DNA of 64,000 bases, taken from Auanema rhodensis (lineage: Eukaryota; Nematoda; Chromadorea; Rhabditida; Rhabditidae). This document shows positions 1 to 10,529 of the stretch, in pieces. The stretch lies in NCBI GenBank assembly GCA_964057225.1, contig OZ059896.1, positions 20,704,501-20,768,500 on the forward strand, written 5' to 3'. Every line of letters begins with the position of its first letter. Within the stretch, counting starts at the first letter, position 1. Made by a program: the position numbers and the translations under genes. The notes below the pieces were generated by a model. It worked only from the letters and a program-made list of their open reading frames with translations, did no database searches and had not been told where the DNA came from.

Positions 1-53
1 AAAAATCCGCATCGAATGCACTATACTACATTGAGAAACGCTTAATACAAAAA

Positions 54-124
54 TTAGTTATGATCGTTTGAAAAATGATGCATTAGTGTATGTTGAGTTT
101 CCATGTACACTCAACATTGCTTCC
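54..124. other. Near-invariant 71-bp core of the monomer (representative copy)
   Basis: From ttagttatgatcg to gcttcc nearly all copies are identical. The exceptions I noticed are single changes in seven units, at anchors 10881, 30531, 32636, 44212, 49124, 52634 and 57413, plus the deletion at 57160. The core contains the 9-bp inverted repeat. In satellites, low-variability segments have been read as protein-binding or nucleosome-positioning constraints; here that is inference. Confidence 0.6.
90..117. repeat. Perfect 9-bp inverted repeat with 10-nt loop (representative copy)
   Basis: ATGTTGAGT (90-98) and ACTCAACAT (109-117) are exact reverse complements around a 10-nt loop. It lies in the most conserved part of the monomer. 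I noticed arm changes in only three monomers: tacattcaac at 30631 and 32736, and ttgaattt in the monomer at 49124. One loop change (ccgtgtac) is in the monomer at 10881, and the fused monomer at 57161 has lost the left arm. Confidence 0.85.
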
Positions 125-191
125 AAAAACATTTTGACAAAACTTTTTTCGAAAAATTTCAAAATAATTTAGCAAAAAGTAGATGTTTTTA

Positions 192-220
192 GATTTCTTT
201 TTTTAAGGCAAAAACGATGG
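192..220. other. Variable block used to class monomers (representative copy)
   Basis: This is the main variable part of the unit. Five common haplotypes occur: gattccatttttcaagg with gatag; gatttctttttttaagg with gatgg; gattccttttttcaagg with gatgg; gattcctttttttaagg, mostly with gatgg; and gatttcttttttcaagg with gatgg, common to the right of 49826. Linkage between the two ends is nearly complete. Exceptions such as gattccatttttcaagg with gatgg (11933, 13337, 17196) and gattcctttttttaagg with gatag (48422, 54038) point to exchange inside the block. The four 352-bp monomers gain one T here. Confidence 0.7.
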
Positions 221-222
221 AC

Positions 223-239
223 AATGTTATTCAACGAAA
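223..239 (-). promoter_or_regulatory. Possible CENP-B-box-like half site (representative copy)
   Basis: Read on the minus strand this is TTTCGTTGAATAACATT. The first eight bases agree with the mammalian CENP-B box YTTCGTTGGAAACGGGA, and the A at position 10 also agrees, but the essential CGGG is absent. It occurs once per monomer and is almost invariant; exceptions include caacggaaaatt near 57290 and atgtaattc near 63600. The match may be chance, and binding is not shown. Confidence 0.25.
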
Positions 240-267
240 AAATTAATTCTTCAGGGTGAAAATCGAG

Positions 268-289
268 GATATAAGTGTGAACTTATATC
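268..289. repeat. Perfect 9-bp hairpin with GTGA loop (representative copy)
   Basis: GATATAAGT (268-276) and ACTTATATC (281-289) are exact reverse complements separated by GTGA. The element is present in nearly every monomer. Variants that disrupt it mark HOR classes: gaacatatatc, gaactcatatc, gaacttctatc and atatatgtgtg. A second GATATC follows at 294-299 and could compete for pairing. Confidence 0.85.
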
Positions 290-306
290 AGTTGATATCT
301 CGGTGC

Positions 307-357
307 ATTTTTAAGCTAGCGCAAATCTGATAACACAGATCGACGCAGCTTAAAAAT
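307..357. repeat. Nested 51-nt imperfect palindrome (representative copy)
   Basis: The outer arms are ATTTTTAAGCT (307-317) and AGCTTAAAAAT (347-357), a perfect 11-bp match. Inside, after one unpaired A, GCG (319-321) faces CGC (344-346). After a 3x3 internal loop ATCTG (325-329) faces CAGAT (336-340) around ATAACA. The element spans the anchor, so it would be missed if monomers were cut at the A-run. It recurs in every complete monomer. Class variants weaken the outer arm: ttttcaag breaks one pair, and the cggcgc junction has one A fewer. GCTAGC at 315-320 is itself palindromic. Confidence 0.85.
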
Positions 358-491
358 CCGCATCGAATGCACTATACTACATTGAGAAACGCTTAATACA
401 AAAATTAGTTATGATCGTTTGAAAAATGATGCATTAGTGTATGTTGAGTTTCCATGTACACTCAACATTGCTTCCAAAAACATTTTGACAA

Positions 492-510
492 AAATTTTTT
501 CGAAAAATTT
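492..510. repeat. 19-nt A/T palindrome around TCG (representative copy)
   Basis: AAATTTTT (492-499) and AAAAATTT (503-510) are exact reverse complements around TCG. It is present in most monomers. Class A monomers at the left end of the window (for example 708, 3513, 5617) have aaactttttt and lose one pair, and the monomer at 62678 has aaaattgttt. Confidence 0.8.
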
Positions 511-707
511 CAAAATAATTTAGCAAAAAGTAGATGTTTTTAGATTCCATTTTTCAAGGCAAAGACGATAGACAATGTTATTCAACGAAAAAATTAATTC
601 TTCAGGGTGAAAATCGAGGATATAAGTGTGAACTTATATCAGTTGATATCTCGGTGCATTTTCAAGCTAGCGCAAATCTGATAACACAGATCGACGCAGC
701 TTAAAAA

Positions 708-2811
708 TCCGCATCGAATGCACTATACTACATTGAGAAACGCTTAATACAAAAATTAGTTATGATCGTTTGAAAAATGATGCATTAGTGTATGTTGAGT
801 TTCCATGTACACTCAACATTGCTTCCAAAAACATTTTGACAAAACTTTTTTCGAAAAATTTCAAAATAATTTAGCAAAAAGTAGATGTTTTTAGATTTCT
901 TTTTTTAAGGCAAAAACGATGGACAATGTTATTCAACGAAAAAATTAGTTCTTCAGGGTGAAAATCGAGGATATAAGTGTGAACTTATATCAGTTGATAT
1001 CTCGGTGCATTTTTAAGCTAGCGCAAATCTGATAACACAGATCGACGCAGCTTAAAAATCTGCATCGAATGCACTATACTACATCAAGAAACGCTTGATA
1101 CAAAAATTAGTTATGATCGTTTGAAAAATGATGCATTAGTGTATGTTGAGTTTCCATGTACACTCAACATTGCTTCCAAAAACATTTTGACAAAAATTTT
1201 TTCGAAAAATTTCAAAATAATTTAGCAAAAAGTAGATGTTTTTAGATTCCATTTTTCAAGGCAAAGACGATAGACAATGTTATTCAACGAAAAAATTAAT
1301 TCTTCAGGGTGAAAATCGAGGATATAAGTGTGAACTTATATCAGTTGATATCTCGGTGCATTTTTAAGCTAGCGCAAATCTGATAACACAGATCGACGCA
1401 GCTTAAAAATCCACATCGAATGCACTATACTACATTGAGAAACGCTTGATACAAAAATTAGTTATGATCGTTTGAAAAATGATGCATTAGTGTATGTTGA
1501 GTTTCCATGTACACTCAACATTGCTTCCAAAAACATTTTGACAAAAATTTTTTCGAAAAATTTCAAAATAATTTAGCGAAAAGTAGATGTTTTTAGATTC
1601 CTTTTTTCAAGGCAAAGACGATGGACAATGTTATTCAACGAAAAAATTAATTCTTCAGGGTGAAAATCGAGGATATAAGTGTGAACTTATATCAGTTGAT
1701 ATCTCGGTGCATTTTTAAGCTAGCGCAAATCTGATAACACAGATCGGCGCAGCTTAAAATCCGCATCGAATGCACTATACTACATTGAGAAACGCTTGAT
1801 ACAAAAATTAGTTATGATCGTTTGAAAAATGATGCATTAGTGTATGTTGAGTTTCCATGTACACTCAACATTGCTTCCAAAAACATTTTTACAAAAATTT
1901 TTTCGAAAAATTTCAAAATAATTTAGCAAAAAGTAGATGTTTTTAGATTCCTTTTTTTAAGGCAAAAACGATGGACAATGTTATTCAACGAAAAAATTAA
2001 TTCTTCAGGGTGAAAATCGAGGATATAAGTGTGAACTTATATCAGTTGATATCTCGGTGCATTTTTAAGCTAGCGCAAATCTGATAACACAGATCGACGC
2101 AGCTTAAAAATCCGCATCGAATGCACTATACTACATTGAGAAACGCTTAATACAAAAATTAGTTATGATCGTTTGAAAAATGATGCATTAGTGTATGTTG
2201 AGTTTCCATGTACACTCAACATTGCTTCCAAAAACATTTTGACAAAAATTTTTTCGAAAAATTTCAAAATAATTTAGCAAAAAGTAGATGTTTTTAGATT
2301 CCATTTTTCAAGGCAAAGACGATAGACAATGTTATTCAACGAAAAAATTAATTCTTCAGGGTGAAAATCGAGGATATAAGTGTGAACTTATATCAGTTGA
2401 TATCTCGGTGCATTTTTAAGCTAGCGCAAATCTGATAACACAGATCGGCGCAGCTTAAAATCCGCATCGAATGCACTATACTACATTGAAAAACGCTTGA
2501 TACAAAAATTAGTTATGATCGTTTGAAAAATGATGCATTAGTGTATGTTGAGTTTCCATGTACACTCAACATTGCTTCCAAAAACATTTTGACAAAAATT
2601 TTTTCGAAAAATTTCAAAATAATTTAGCAAAAAGTAGATGTTTTTAGATTCCATTTTTCAAGGCAAAGACGATAGACAATGTTATTCAACGAAAAAATTA
2701 ATTCTTCAGGGTGAAAATCGAGGATATAAGTGTGAACTTATATCAGTTGATATCTCGGTGCATTTTTAAGCTAGCGCAAATCTGATAACACAGATCGACG
2801 CAGCTTAAAAA
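708..2811. repeat. 6-monomer HOR, copy 1 (A-B-C-D-E-F)
   Basis: Anchors are 708, 1059, 1410, 1760, 2111 and 2461. A has aaactttttt, gatttctttttttaagg and attagttc. B has tctgc and the catcaag...cttgat hairpin. C has ccacatc, gcgaaaag, gattccttttttcaagg and the short cggcgc junction. D has catttttacaa and gattcctttttttaagg. E has cttaat, gattccatttttcaagg and the cggcgc junction. F has cattgaaaaacg with cttgat. The unit is 2104 bp, that is six monomers minus two single-base deletions. It differs from copy 2 at about five diagnostic sites, for example ccaaaaacat instead of ccaaaatcat in A. Confidence 0.88.
1083..1099. repeat. 6-bp hairpin ATCAAG-AAACG-CTTGAT in class B monomers
   Basis: ATCAAG (1083-1088) pairs perfectly with CTTGAT (1094-1099) around AAACG. 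About 25 monomers carry catcaag and all of them have cttgat on the other arm. The remaining monomers have attgag with either cttaat or cttgat and pair less well. Common descent of class B could explain the linkage without selection on structure. Confidence 0.7.
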
Positions 2812-3512
2812 TCCGCATCGAATGCACTATACTACATTGAGAAACGCTTAATACAAAAATTAGTTATGATCGTTTGAAAAATGATGCATTAGTGTATGTT
2901 GAGTTTCCATGTACACTCAACATTGCTTCCAAAAACATTTTGACAAAAATTTTTTCGAAAAATTTCAAAATAATTTAGCAAAAAGTAGATGTTTTTAGAT
3001 TCCATTTTTCAAGGCAAAGACGATAGACAATGTTATTCAACGAAAAAATTAATTCTTCAGGGTGAAAATCGAGGATATAAGTGTGAACTTATATCAGTTG
3101 ATATCTCGGTGCATTTTTAAGCTAGCGCAAATCTGATAACACAGATCGGCGCAGCTTAAAATCCGCATCGAATGCACTATACTACATTGAAAAACGCTTG
3201 ATACAAAAATTAGTTATGATCGTTTGAAAAATGATGCATTAGTGTATGTTGAGTTTCCATGTACACTCAACATTGCTTCCAAAAACATTTTGACAAAAAT
3301 TTTTTCGAAAAATTTCAAAATAATTTAGCAAAAAGTAGATGTTTTTAGATTCCATTTTTCAAGGCAAAGACGATAGACAATGTTATTCAACGAAAAAATT
3401 AATTCTTCAGGGTGAAAATCGAGGATATAAGTGTGAACTTATATCAGTTGATATCTCGGTGCATTTTCAAGCTAGCGCAAATCTGATAACACAGATCGAC
3501 GCAGCTTAAAAA
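2812..3512. repeat. Extra E-F dimer between HOR copies
   Basis: Anchors 2812 and 3162. These two monomers repeat the E and F classes just finished at 2811: cttaat with a cggcgc junction, then cattgaaaaacg with cttgat. The second copy of F has ttttcaag where the first has tttttaag. The simplest reading is a dimer duplicated by unequal exchange, making this part of the array an 8-monomer variant. Confidence 0.8.
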
Positions 3513-5616
3513 TCCGCATCGAATGCACTATACTACATTGAGAAACGCTTAATACAAAAATTAGTTATGATCGTTTGAAAAATGATGCATTAGTGTATGT
3601 TGAGTTTCCATGTACACTCAACATTGCTTCCAAAATCATTTTGACAAAACTTTTTTCGAAAAATTTCAAAATAATTTAGCAAAAAGTAGATGTTTTTAGA
3701 TTTCTTTTTTTAAGGCAAAAACGATGGACAATGTTATTCAACGAAAAAATTAGTTCTTCAGGGTGAAAATCGAGGATATAAGTGTGAACTTATATCAGTT
3801 GATATCTCGGTGCATTTTTAAGCTAGCGCAAATCTGATAACAAAGATCGACGCAGCTTAAAAATCTGCATCGAATGCACTATACTACATCAAGAAACGCT
3901 TGATACAAAAATTAGTTATGATCGTTTGAAAAATGATGCATTAGTGTATGTTGAGTTTCCATGTACACTCAACATTGCTTCCAAAAACATTTTGACAAAA
4001 ATTTTTTCGAAAAATTTCAAAATAATTTAGCAAAAAGTAGATGTTTTTAGATTCCATTTTTCAAGGCAAAGACGATAGACAATGTTATTCAACGAAAAAA
4101 TTAATTCTTCAGGGTGAAAATCGAGGATATAAGTGTGAACTTATATCAGTTGATATCTCGGTGAATTTTTAAGCTAGCGCAAATCTGATAACACAGATCG
4201 ACGCAGCTTAAAAATCCACATCGAATGCACTATACTACATTGAGAAACGCTTGATACAAAAATTAGTTATGATCGTTTGAAAAATGATGCATTAGTGTAT
4301 GTTGAGTTTCCATGTACACTCAACATTGCTTCCAAAAACATTTTGACAAAAATTTTTTCGAAAAATTTCAAAATAATTTAGCGAAAAGTAGATGTTTTTA
4401 GATTCCTTTTTTCAAGGCAAAGACGATGGACAATGTTATTCAACGAAAAAATTAATTCTTCAGGGTGAAAATCGAGGATATAAGTGTGAACTTATATCAG
4501 TTGATATCTCGGTGCATTTTTAAGCTAGCGCAAATCTGATAACACAGATCGGCGCAGCTTAAAATCCGCATCGAATGCACTATACTACATTGAGAAACGC
4601 TTGATACAAAAATTAGTTATGATCGTTTGAAAAATGATGCATTAGTGTATGTTGAGTTTCCATGTACACTCAACATTGCTTCCAAAAACATTTTTACAAA
4701 AATTTTTTCGAAAAATTTCAAAATAATTTAGCAAAAAGTAGATGTTTTTAGATTCCTTTTTTTAAGGCAAAAACGATGGACAATGTTATTCAACGAAAAA
4801 ATTAATTCTTCAGGGTGAAAATCGAGGATATAAGTGTGAACTTATATCAGTTGATATCTCGGTGCATTTTTAAGCTAGCGCAAATCTGATAACACAGATC
4901 GACGCAGCTTAAAAATCCGCATCGAATGCACTATACTACATTGAGAAACGCTTAATACAAAAATTAGTTATGATCGTTTGAAAAATGATGCATTAGTGTA
5001 TGTTGAGTTTCCATGTACACTCAACATTGCTTCCAAAAACATTTTGACAAAAATTTTTTCGAAAAATTTCAAAATAATTTAGCAAAAAGTAGATGTTTTT
5101 AGATTCCATTTTTCAAGGCAAAGACAATAGACAATGTTATTCAACGAAAAAATTAATTCTTCAGGGTGAAAATCGAGGATATAAGTGTGAACTTATATCA
5201 GTTGATATCTCGGTGCATTTTTAAGCTAGCGCAAATCTGATAACACAGATCGGCGCAGCTTAAAATCCGCATCGAATGCACTATACTACATTGAAAAACG
5301 CTTGATACAAAAATTAGTTATGATCGTTTGAAAAATGATGCATTAGTGTATGTTGAGTTTCCATGTACACTCAACATTGCTTCCAAAAACATTTTGACAA
5401 AAATTTTTTCGAAAAATTTCAAAATAATTTAGCAAAAAGTAGATGTTTTTAGATTCCATTTTTCAAGGCAAAGACGATAGACAATGTTATTCAACGAAAA
5501 AATTAATTCTTCAGGGTGAAAATCGAGGATATAAGTGTGAACTTATATCAGTTGATATCTCGGTGCATTTTCAAGCTAGCGCAAATCTGATAACACAGAT
5601 CGACGCAGCTTAAAAA
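3513..5616. repeat. 6-monomer HOR, copy 2
   Basis: Anchors 3513, 3864, 4215, 4565, 4916 and 5266. Same A-F order as copy 1. Variants shared only with copy 3 include ccaaaatcat in A, ggtgaattttt at the end of B and gacaatag in E. Private to this copy is aacaaag at 3843 in place of aacacag. Length is 2104 bp. Confidence 0.9.
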
Positions 5617-7720
5617 TCCGCATCGAATGCACTATACTACATTGAGAAACGCTCAATACAAAAATTAGTTATGATCGTTTGAAAAATGATGCATTAGTGT
5701 ATGTTGAGTTTCCATGTACACTCAACATTGCTTCCAAAATCATTTTGACAAAACTTTTTTCGAAAAATTTCAAAATAATTTAGCAAAAAGTAGATGTTTT
5801 TAGATTTCTTTTTTTAAGGCAAAAACGATGGACAATGTTATTCAACGAAAAAATTAGTTCTTCAGGGTGAAAATCGAGGATATAAGTGTGAACTTATATC
5901 AGTTGATATCTCGGTGCATTTTTAAGCTAGCGCAAATCTGATAACACAGATCGACGCAGCTTAAAAATCTGCATCGAATGCACTATACTACATCAAGAAA
6001 CGCTTGATACAAAAATTAGTTATGATCGTTTGAAAAATGATGCATTAGTGTATGTTGAGTTTCCATGTACACTCAACATTGCTTCCAAAAACATTTTGAC
6101 AAAAATTTTTTCGAAAAATTTCAAAATAATTTAGCAAAAAGTAGATGTTTTTAGATTCCATTTTTCAAGGCAAAGACGATAGACAATGTTATTCAACGAA
6201 AAAATTAATTCTTCAGGGTGAAAATCGAGGATATAAGTGTGAACTTATATCAGTTGATATCTCGGTGAATTTTTAAGCTAGCGCAAATCTGATAACACAG
6301 ATCGACGCAGCTTAAAAATCCACATCGAATGCACTATACTACATTGAGAAACGCTTGATACAAAAATTAGTTATGATCGTTTGAAAAATGATGCATTAGT
6401 GTATGTTGAGTTTCCATGTACACTCAACATTGCTTCCAAAAACATTTTGACAAAAATTTTTTCGAAAAATTTCAAAATAATTTAGCGAAAAGTAGATGTT
6501 TTTAGATTCCTTTTTTCAAGGCAAAGACGATGGACAATGTTATTCAACGAAAAAATTAATTCTTCAGGGTGAAAATCGAGGATATAAGTGTGAACTTATA
6601 TCAGTTGATATCTCGGTGCATTTTTAAGCTAGCGCAAATCTGATAACACAGATCGGCGCAGCTTAAAATCCGCATCGAATGCACTATACTACATTGAGAA
6701 ACGCTTGATACAAAAATTAGTTATGATCGTTTGAAAAATGATGCATTAGTGTATGTTGAGTTTCCATGTACACTCAACATTGCTTCCAAAAACATTTTTA
6801 CAAAAATTTTTTCGAAAAATTTCAAAATAATTTAGCAAAAAGTAGATGTTTTTAGATTCCTTTTTTTAAGGCAAAAACGATGGACAATGTTATTCAACGA
6901 AAAAATTAATTCTTCAGGGTGAAAATCGAGGATATAAGTGTGAACTTATATCAGTTGATATCTCGGTGCATTTTTAAGCTAGCGCAAATCTGATAACACA
7001 GATCGACGCAGCTTAAAAATCCGCATCGAATGCACTATACTACATTGAGAAACGCTTAATACAAAAATTAGTTATGATCGTTTGAAAAATGATGCATTAG
7101 TGTATGTTGAGTTTCCATGTACACTCAACATTGCTTCCAAAAACATTTTGACAAAAATTTTTTCGAAAAATTTCAAAATAATTTAGAAAAAAGTAGATGT
7201 TTTTAGATTCCATTTTTCAAGGCAAAGACAATAGACAATGTTATTCAACGAAAAAATTAATTCTTCAGGGTGAAAATCGAGGATATAAGTGTGAACTTAT
7301 ATCAGTTGATATCTCGGTGCATTTTTAAGCTAGCGCAAATCTGATAACACAGATCGGCGCAGCTTAAAATCCGCATCGAATGCACTATACTACATTGAAA
7401 AACGCTTGATACAAAAATTAGTTATGATCGTTTGAAAAATGATGCATTAGTGTATGTTGAGTTTCCATGTACACTCAACATTGCTTCCAAAAACATTTTG
7501 ACAAAAATTTTTTCGAAAAATTTCAAAATAATTTAGCAAAAAGTAGATGTTTTTAGATTCCATTTTTCAAGGCAAAGACGATAGACAATGTTATTCAACG
7601 AAAAAATTAATTCTTCAGGGTGAAAATCGAGGATATAAGTGTGAACTTATATCAGTTGATATCTCGGTGCATTTTCAAGCTAGCGCAAATCTGATAACAC
7701 AGATCGACGCAGCTTAAAAA
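5617..7720. repeat. 6-monomer HOR, copy 3
   Basis: Anchors 5617, 5968, 6319, 6669, 7020 and 7370. Apart from gctcaatac in A, tagaaaaaag in E and the aacacag/aacaaag site, I saw no difference from copy 2, so the pair is roughly 99.8% identical by eye. The B-class variant ggtgaat lies at 4164 and 6268, exactly 2104 bp apart. After this copy the array changes to another HOR. Confidence 0.9.
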
Positions 7721-10529
7721 TCCGCATCGAATGCACTATACTACATTGAGAAACGCTTAATACAAAAATTAGTTATGATCGTTTGAAAAATGATGCATTA
7801 GTGTATGTTGAGTTTCCATGTACACTCAACATTGCTTCCAAAAACATTTTGACAAAAATTTTTTCGAAAAATTTCAAAATAATTTAGCAAAAAGTAGATG
7901 TTTTTAGATTCCATTTTTCAAGGCAAAGACGATAGACAGTGTTATTCAACGAAAAAATTAATTCTTCAGGGTGAAAATCGAGGATATAAGTGTGAACTTA
8001 TATCAGTTGATATCTCGGTGCATTTTCAAGCTAGCGCAAATCTGATAACACAGATCGACGCAGCTTAAAAATCCGCATCGAATGCACTATACTACATTGA
8101 GAAACGCTTAATACAAAAATTAGTTATGATCGTTTGAAAAATGATGCATTAGTGTATGTTGAGTTTCCATGTACACTCAACATTGCTTCCAAAAACATTT
8201 TGACAAAAATTTTTTCGAAAAATTTCGAAATAATTTAGCAAAAAGTAGATGTTTTTAGATTCCTTTTTTTAAGGCAAAAACGATGGACAATGTTATTCAA
8301 CGAAAAAATTAATTCTTCAGGGTGAAAATCGAGGATATAAGTGTGAACTTATATCAGTTGATATCTCGGTGCATTTTTAAGCTAGCGCAAATATGATAAC
8401 ACAGATCGACGCAGCTTAAAAATCCGCATCGAATGCACTATACTACATTGAAAAACGCTTAATACAAAAATTAGTTATGATCGTTTGAAAAATGATGCAT
8501 TAGTGTATGTTGAGTTTCCATGTACACTCAACATTGCTTCCAAAAACATTTTGACAAAAATTTTTTCGAAAAATTTCAAAATAATTTAGCAAAAAGTAGA
8601 TGTTTTTAGATTCCATTTTTTCAAGGCAAAGACGATAGACAATGTTATTCAACGAAAAAATTAATTCTTCAGGGTGAAAATCGAGGATATAAGTGTGAAC
8701 TTATATCAGTTGATATCTCGGTGCATTTTCAAGCTAGCGCAAATCTGATAACACAGATCGACGCAGCTTAAAAATCCGCATCGAATGCACTATACTACAT
8801 TGAGAAACGCTTAATACAAAAATTAGTTATGATCGTTTGAAAAATGATGCATTAGTGTATGTTGAGTTTCCATGTACACTCAACATTGCTTCCAAAAACA
8901 TTTTGACAAAAATTTTTTCGAAAAATTTCAAAATAATTTAGCAAAAAGTAGATGTTTTTAGATTCCATTTTTCAAGGCAAAGACGATAGACAGTGTTATT
9001 CAACGAAAAAATTAATTCTTCAGGGTGAAAATCGAGGATATAAGTGTGAACTTATATCAGTTGATATCTCGGTGCATTTTCAAGCTAGCGCAAATCTGAT
9101 AACACAGATCGACGCAGCTTAAAAATCCGCATCGAATGCACTATACTACATTGAGAAACGCTTAATACAAAAATTAGTTATGATCGTTTGAAAAATGATG
9201 CATTAGTGTATGTTGAGTTTCCATGTACACTCAACATTGCTTCCAAAAACATTTTGACAAAAATTTTTTCGAAAAATTTCAAAATAATTTAGCAAAAAGT
9301 AGATGTTTTTAGATTCCATTTTTCAAGGCAAAGACGATAGACAGTGTTATTCAACGAAAAAATTAATTCTTCAGGGTGAAAATCGAGGATATAAGTGTGA
9401 ACTTATATCAGTTGATATCTCGGTGCATTTTCAAGCTAGCGCAAATCTGATAACACAGATCGACGCAGCTTAAAAATCCGCATCGAATGCACTATACTAC
9501 ATTGAGAAACGCTTAATACAAAAATTAGTTATGATCGTTTGAAAAATGATGCATTAGTGTATGTTGAGTTTCCATGTACACTCAACATTGCTTCCAAAAA
9601 CATTTTGACAAAAATTTTTTCGAAAAATTTCGAAATAATTTAGCAAAAAGTAGATGTTTTTAGATTCCTTTTTTTAAGGCAAAAACGATGGACAATGTTA
9701 TTCAACGAAAAAATTAATTCTTCAGGGTGAAAATCGAGGATATAAGTGTGAACTTATATCAGTTGATATCTCGGTGCATTTTTAAGCTAGCGCAAATCTG
9801 ATAACACAGATCGACGCAGCTTAAAAATCCGCATCGAATGCACTATACTACATTGAGAAACGCTTAATACAAAAATTAGTTATGATCGTTTGAAAAATGA
9901 TGCATTAGTGTATGTTGAGTTTCCATGTACACTCAACATTGCTTCCAAAAACATTTTGACAAAAATTTTTTCGAAAAATTTCAAAATAATTTAGCAAAAA
10001 GTAGATGTTTTTAGATTCCATTTTTCAAGGCAAAGACGATAGACAATGTTATTCAACGAAAAAATTATTTCTTCAGGGTGAAAATCGAGGATATAAGTGT
10101 GAACATATATCAGTTGATATCTCGGTGCATTTTCAAGCTAGCGCAAATCTGATAACACAGATCGACGCAGCTTAAAAATCCGCATCGAATGCACTATACT
10201 ACATTGAGAAACGCTTAATACAAAAATTAGTTATGATCGTTTGAAAAATGATGCATTAGTGTATGTTGAGTTTCCATGTACACTCAACATTGCTTCCAAA
10301 AACATTTTGACAAAAATTTTTTCGAAAAATTTCAAAATAATTTAGCAAAAAGTAGATGTTTTTAGATTCCATTTTTCAAGGCAAAGACGATAGACAATGT
10401 TATTCAACGAAAAAATTATTTCTTCAGGGTGAAAATCGAGGATATAAGTGTGAACATATATCAGTTGATATCTCGGTGCATTTTCAAGCTAGCGCAAATC
10501 TGATAACACAGATCGACGCAGCTTAAAAA
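7721..10529. repeat. Eight-monomer block, partial 11-mer HOR (H-I-G-H-H-I-J-J)
   Basis: Anchors 7721, 8072, 8423, 8775, 9126, 9477, 9828 and 10179. Class H has gacagtg with ttttcaag. Class I has atttcgaaat with gattcctttttttaagg. Class G is 352 bp long through one extra T in gattccattttttcaagg. Class J has attatttc with gaacatatatc and occurs twice in a row. The last four monomers, H-I-J-J, match the end of the complete 11-mer at 18249-19652, so this is the right part of a HOR copy with an extra H. Confidence 0.8.

Larger units (their letters stand above)
6..707. repeat. Two leading monomers (anchors 6, 357)
   Basis: The first monomer has cttaatac, aaactttttt, gatttctttttttaagg and gatgg, and resembles class A of the following HOR except for attaattc in place of attagttc. 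The second has gattccatttttcaagg, gatag and ttttcaag. They are probably the right end of a HOR copy that starts left of the window. Bases 1-5 are the A-run belonging to the previous unit. Confidence 0.85.

Noticed and set aside
223-239. A full functional CENP-B box
   Set aside because: The CGGG half needed for binding in mammals is missing, so only a half-site resemblance is reported, at low confidence.
49-266. Internal half-monomer duplication (49-78 resembling 238-266)
   Set aside because: The similarity is mainly A-runs around aaaaatta and tgaaaat at about 188 bp; it breaks down outside these low-complexity bases.
325-340. Hammerhead ribozyme core, as found in some animal satellites
   Set aside because: The closest string is ctgataac; the required CUGANGA followed by a GAAA segment with flanking stems is absent on both strands.
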